In this document: one piece after another, positions 60,101-64,000 of the stretch
How positions within the stretch are numbered: the first letter of the stretch is position 1
How the letters are laid out: every line of letters starts with the position of its first letter
Source: Protea cynaroides
Lineage: Eukaryota; Streptophyta; Magnoliopsida; Proteales; Proteaceae
Direction: 5' to 3'
Length of the DNA: 64,000 bases
Assembly (NCBI GenBank): GCA_028583415.1
Contig: CM053266.1
Span: 33,413,758-33,477,757 of the forward strand
Program-made: the position numbers and the translations under genes
The notes under the pieces: model-generated
What the model was told of the DNA's origin: nothing
The model's input: only the letters and a program-made list of their open reading frames with translations
Databases searched by the model: none

Positions 60101-63041
60101 CATAGCTTAGGTCTTCTATCAACTGTGATATCAAATATAACTGATTGAAGGGTCAGGATCCATGTAGCTGACCCCATTTAATTGGGATAAAGCTTTGTTG
60201 TTGTAGTTGTTGTATATTGTGTTTTCCCTTCCTAACATCTCGAGCTTTTGGGATAGTGGTTGTAACATGGTATCAAAGCATCATGTGTTTGATCCCTGAT
60301 AAGTGTGAAGGGTTTGTTAATGCGATACATGGGTTGCAAAACCCCAATTCAGAAGTGTTATGGGTCCACATGAATGATAATGAATCAATTTTAAAACCCA
60401 ATGACAAAACTGTAATTTATAAGGCATGCCAAGCCCTTAACTCGTTGGTTATAATGTATAAATAGAAACTTAGAAAACCTAACCTAAACGTATCTTAAGC
60501 AGGCTTGGAAAGCAAAACAGAATTAGAAATCAAATTGAACTCAATCTCCTACGTTATATACTTTTTGATATAAAAATAAAATATTCTGATTGCAAGAATA
60601 TCCCAAATAAAGTAAATCACTAAATATCCCTATCCATATCTTCGATTCTTGCGCGTTGGGAATTGCTTCATTTGTGTTGTGTGGTGTTTTGTGCTCTACA
60701 TACCTTTATTGAAGTATCCAACCCAAAACTTAAGCTATTAGGTGGAGAGATTCAATTGGTATATAAAATCATCTAAGCTCCCAGAGTTAATTGATGTGGG
60801 ATCATTTAACAACCCTTCCCCTCATTTGTTGCTCCAATTTTGGGTGGTAGTACAAGTGGTACATTTAGCCCCTCTTTTGTCTGGTCATTGGTGATGGTCT
60901 AACACTCTGATAAACTAATACCATATTTAAGTATCCAACCCAAAAGCTTGCACTATTAGGTTGAGAGACCCAATTGGTATATAAAGTCATCTAAGGCTTA
61001 GAGTTAATCGATGTGGGATCATTACCAATACCTTCGGTGCCACTTGATGGTGCCATCACGTGTAGAGCCGTATGTGTGTAGGCCTGCCCGTGTGGAGGTG
61101 TTGATCTACATTGTTGTGTTCCCTTCTAACATCTTGAGCTTTTGGATTAATAGTTGTAACAACATTAATGTGAGGTAGAATTGAACTGTACATTATATTG
61201 TCTAGTCGTCATGTTGGAGCCACCTAGGCATCCAGGCGCCCTCTTGGGTCCAAGGCAGTCTCATGCCTTGTTTGATGTAGTAAAGGTGATCATGCCTTGG
61301 TGTTGCCTGCATTGACTTGGACTCCTAGGCGGCACGTTTCTACAATATGCCATATGTTATATCAAATTTTTGACACTCACGAGTTTACGTTGATTTATGT
61401 TTATTGCTTTGTTTCTAGATGAGTATGCCTATATTATCTCCTATAATTTGCTTATTCTTTGTTGGTTTTCTCATATTAGGTCATTACTAGCATAATTGTA
61501 TCATATCATTGATATGGCCACTTTATATTGTGTATTTGTATATAAGCATAATTATATAAAATTATTGTTTCTATATTACATATAATGCACGCCAGATCGC
61601 CTTGACAACGATAGTGTACACTATGAGTAGCCATATAGTGCATAGACAGAGACCCATTCAATGAGTACATTTAAAAAAAATAAAGACCCATAGGGTGAAT
61701 GACAAATCATCTCTAGACACTTCCCAGGACTGATATCTACCTAGACACTTCCTGGGACTGATATCTATCTTGACAATTCCTCTCTTTCTGTCGTTCTGGA
61801 CCCTCCTGCATAACACAAAATGCATCTCCATCCATAGGGTGTGACTCATTCAAAGAAATGCTTGGTCATGATATGAAAATGTTCTCTCTTTTGGGTAATA
61901 CCCACTCTAACCTGTACAAGCCAAAAATTGAATTGGGCATTGTGACCAACTCTAAGTGAGAAAAATGATGGTTCTCAATTTCCTACACTTCTCACATGGT
62001 GCATTTTGTGTCCTGCTGGGTTTATCTCTCCTTTAAATGGCCCATCATGAACTTTTCTTGCCTCATTTGGCATGAATCGAATACTTAATATGTGAGTTTC
62101 AGCTTTAATTATTTAATTGTAAAACTAATCAACATAAAGCTCATTATCATTGTTTTATTGGACAGAAACATCAAATTGTTGATTCAAGTGGACAGGCATC
62201 TGCATCTTTGACTCCTGGACATTCTCTTCTGCCCTCAGCCACTGGTTCTACAGCTGTATCATGGACCATGCACATAACAGATAATAGCTCTTCTGAAAAT
62301 GGACCTCATCCAAATTCCAGCTATTATCATAATCAGCAGACGGAGCCACTTTCAAGGGAGGTGCCAGATGGATTGAACGCTGCGTCAAATGCCCCTACTT
62401 CATCTAATTTGGGGCATGCAAATGGACAGCAAGAATATGCTGGATATTCATCATATACGAGTTCTACTGATCCTTTTGCTTATGGCAACACAGGATATCA
62501 ACAAGGTTACTATTACAACTATCCACAGCAAACGACCCATTCGTACTCTCAACAAGGGGGAGTATATCAACATTCAGGTGCTCCTTATCAGCCTCTTACC
62601 TCATTTCAGAATACAGGACCTGCAAGTTATACAAGCACTTACTACAATGCTGCTGATTATCAGACAACTGGAGGTTACCCGAGCAACGAGTATAATAATC
62701 AGACTAACTTGTGGAATGATGCTTCCTATGCACATTATCCCTCTCATCAGTATTCAGCCTACACTTCTTCAGATTCTAATGGTGCTCAAAGTTCTAGCAC
62801 TGTAGCTGCAACTCCACTTCATTACCAGCAACAGTATAAGTCATGGGCTGATTATTACAGTCAAACAGATGTTAGCTGTGCTCCTGGGACAGAGAATATT
62901 TCTGTTACCAGTGCAAGTACTTTGGGCGGTGCAGTGCCTGGTGCCACAGGTGGATATCCGTTTTCAAACGGCCAGCCTCCACCACCTGGTACAACATCTT
63001 GGAGACCAGAACCCAGTTCATCTGAGTTACCTTCTTTACAG
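53709..63041 (+). CDS. SAC3A: SAC3 family protein A, N-terminal part (continues beyond window)
   Basis: Two coding exons are visible: 53709-53768 (MMNQGLTTDTVVKQDLNVLE, donor GAG|GTAATT) and 62166-63041 (after acceptor ATTGGACAG, ending TCTTTACAG|GTTATT). Both are phase 0, 312 residues so far. The second exon is Tyr/Ser/Gln/Thr-rich and disordered, with SYSQQGGVYQHSGAPYQPL, SWADYYSQTDVSCAPGTENI and PPPPGTTSWRPEPSSSELPSLQ, which match the N-terminal region of plant SAC3A (THP3/LENG8-like SAC3/GANP family, linked to mRNA export and splicing). The conserved SAC3/PCI domain should lie right of the window. The 8.4-kb first intron contains an Au SINE and a LINE with a foldback transposon. Confidence 0.88.
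53769..56555. other. SAC3A intron 1, left part: no internal gene supported
   Basis: Contains T runs (53820, 54473-54486) and a segment (about 55230-55985) ending in a 13-base A tract (55985-55998). The A-tailed segment has short coding-like pieces but no family I can recognise, so a decayed retrocopy is only a guess. Confidence 0.35.
56556..56720 (+). mobile_element. Au-type SINE with target duplication
   Basis: GAGCCTTGGTGTAACG, GGTTGTCCTATTGCAACC, GGGGGTAAGGCTGCGTA, CCTCCCCAGACCCTGCAGTA and TCGTGCACTGGGACGCCC in the standard order. It is flanked by TTCCCATTTCCCTAG (56541-56555) and TTCCCATTTCCTAG (56724-56737), a one-base-different duplication. Confidence 0.85.
57089..57137. repeat. T14-G30+ homopolymer block
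   Basis: About 14 T followed by more than 30 consecutive G, then TGGGTG. It lies in SAC3A intron 1. Very long G runs are hard to sequence, so the exact length is uncertain. Confidence 0.8.
58405..60218 (+). mobile_element. RTE-type LINE 3' fragment, interrupted by a foldback element
   Basis: Left piece 58405-58500 (YG-x-ECWVGK-like, after a MYGVE-type codon run) and right piece 59843-60218 (EMRMLR, GKTREDKVRNDHA, HLRWHDHVQQRPLDIP, KPKMTLGEVVWKDMHSLG, LADP-like end) form one LINE, read across the insertion at 58501-59842. It ends in TTGTTGTAGTTGTTGTA, the usual short-repeat tail of RTE elements. Confidence 0.8.
58501..59842. mobile_element. Giant foldback (MULE-like) non-autonomous transposon
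   Basis: 1342 bp whose two halves are reverse complements almost throughout. The outer tips are ATGGTTCAAGAATTCAGT and, reverse-complemented from the right, AAGGTTCGAGAACTCAGT. The inner arms meet at 59131-59168 and 59206-59243 around a loop of about 37 bases. Flanking 9-mers GCTGACATC (58492-58500) and GTTGAGATG (59844-59852) match at 6 of 9, fitting an old 9-bp MULE duplication. No transposase. Confidence 0.8.
60219..62165. other. SAC3A intron 1, right part, with repeats
   Basis: A roughly 90-bp unit occurs twice (60712-60802 and 60935-61024), each with AAGTATCCAACCCAAAA, GAGA...CCAATTGGTATATAAA and GATGTGGGATCATT. Near 61713-61770 a 30-bp unit (GACACTTCC-GGACTGATATC) is duplicated. GCCTAGG/GGCGCC-type debris lies at 61205-61340. 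Confidence 0.45.
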
Positions 63042-63087
63042 GTTATTCCACCTTTTTTTTTTTACTCGTTTTAGTGTGAAGCTATAG

Positions 63088-63252
63088 AGGGCAGGCCTTG
63101 GCGCAACGCTAAGGTTGCTCCATTGTGACCTGGTGGTTATGGGTTCAAACCTGGAAACAGCCTCTCCGCGAAGCGGGGGTAAGGCTGCATACATAAGCCC
63201 CTCCCCAGACCCTGCAGTGGCAGGAGCCTTGTGCATTGGGTACGCTCTTTAT
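63088..63252 (+). mobile_element. Au-type SINE with 17-bp target duplication
   Basis: A-box region GGCCTTGGCGCAACGCTAAG, B-box GGTTCAAACC, GCGGGGGTAAGGCTGCATAC, CCTCCCCAGACCCTGCAGTG, ending GGTACGCTCTTT. It is flanked by TTAGTGTGAAGCTATAG (63071-63087) and TTAGTGTGAACCTATAG (63253-63269), one mismatch. It inserted about 45 bp after the donor of SAC3A exon 2. Confidence 0.92.
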
Positions 63253-63269
63253 TTAGTGTGAACCTATAG

Positions 63270-64000
63270 CCCTTCCTAGAAATTCAATTCCAAGTGAAAT
63301 AGTTAATGCATAAGATTGCTAGTAGTTCTCAACGGTGAATTGGAAGATTCACATAAGAAATGCTTTTCTTCTTTCATTACCATATTTCCTGTTGTCGGTC
63401 CTCTTCTGTAGTGTGGATGTTTTCTGTTGGTTGTAATTACCTAATGAAGGAATGCTTGTCATTATTTTCTCAAGACTACGATTTCTTATTTTGTTTTATG
63501 TAGTTATCATCATACTTGGTTCTCCGTTGTCATGAAATTATCCATGTTTCCTTCATTTTGTTGCTATAAATGCCCTTTTCAGTGCATAGAGGTGTCTGAT
63601 GGTAAAAAAAGAAAGTGTGAACATCTTCCTAGGGTCTACTGATTCCTATGATATTGAAATGAAGCACCCATGGGTTATGGGGTATGGGGTGCTGACTGCT
63701 GAGACAGCTAGATAGATCTACTGGCCTAATTCTCCTTCAAACTTGTGATCTAGAGCTAACTCTACTATTTGGGTCCCAAAGAAGAACTGGGTAAACAAAA
63801 AAGAAGGATCTATTGAAAGAACGGGTAATTGACCAAGGGGCAAAAACTTATACAGATTTTTTTTTTTGGTGATAAGTCAGCGTTCTAATTTTTTTTTTCC
63901 TACTTGTATTGAAGCTTGTACATAATTTTTATTTATTTGTTTTTCTTTCTTTATGTTTCTTATTGTTGTGCTTTATTTTCTACTTGTGTTGCATCTGCCC
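63270..64000. other. SAC3A intron 2 sequence
   Basis: No exon recognised to the end of the window; T-rich and AT-rich. Confidence 0.4.

Overview
The window is nuclear DNA of a flowering plant. Genes have many introns with GT-AG borders, the protein families are plant versions (an RS2Z-type SR protein, SAC3A, the GID/CTLH subunit MAEA), and Au-type SINEs, L1 and RTE LINEs and MITEs fill the introns and spacers. The species cannot be fixed from sequence alone.

Layout. 1-900: reversed, decayed L1 fragment. 1737-4035: RTE-type LINE 3' end split by a likely solo LTR (1908-3641). 4383-5242 (+): last two exons of a single-pass membrane protein of unknown function. 7540-16012: a decayed, A-rich reverse-transcribing element (endogenous pararetrovirus or related LTR element) with a tRNA-Met primer-like site, broken coat/gag-like and protease-like ORFs, no recognisable reverse transcriptase, and two long repeated promoter modules. 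18192-18419 (+): last-exon fragment of a golgin candidate 6/p115-like gene. 19325-22837 (-): five-exon YkgJ-type cysteine-cluster gene whose large intron holds a MITE swollen by a GGT repeat. 23801-30642 (+): seven-exon MAEA homologue. 32726-35937 (-): six coding exons of an RS2Z32/33-like splicing factor, with a 5'UTR intron reaching about 37140. 37350-45400: gene-free, with MITEs, a 107-bp tandem duplication, an Au SINE and a tRNA-Lys(UUU) gene. 45480-51413 (+): a full-length but broken L1 LINE with an 11-bp target duplication. 53709-64000 (+): 5' part of SAC3A, whose 8.4-kb first intron holds an Au SINE, an RTE LINE and a 1.34-kb foldback DNA transposon; a third Au SINE lies just after exon 2.

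The four well-supported genes are housekeeping RNA-processing and protein-turnover factors and do not form a pathway cluster. The YkgJ-type and MAEA genes are head-to-head with about 0.9 kb between them. The most unusual parts are the reverse-transcribing element (7.5-16 kb), the giant foldback element (58.5-59.8 kb), the GGT-expanded intronic MITE, and the long RS2Z intron, which may carry a regulated cassette exon. Exon borders were inferred by eye from splice sites and reading frame; no alignments were run.
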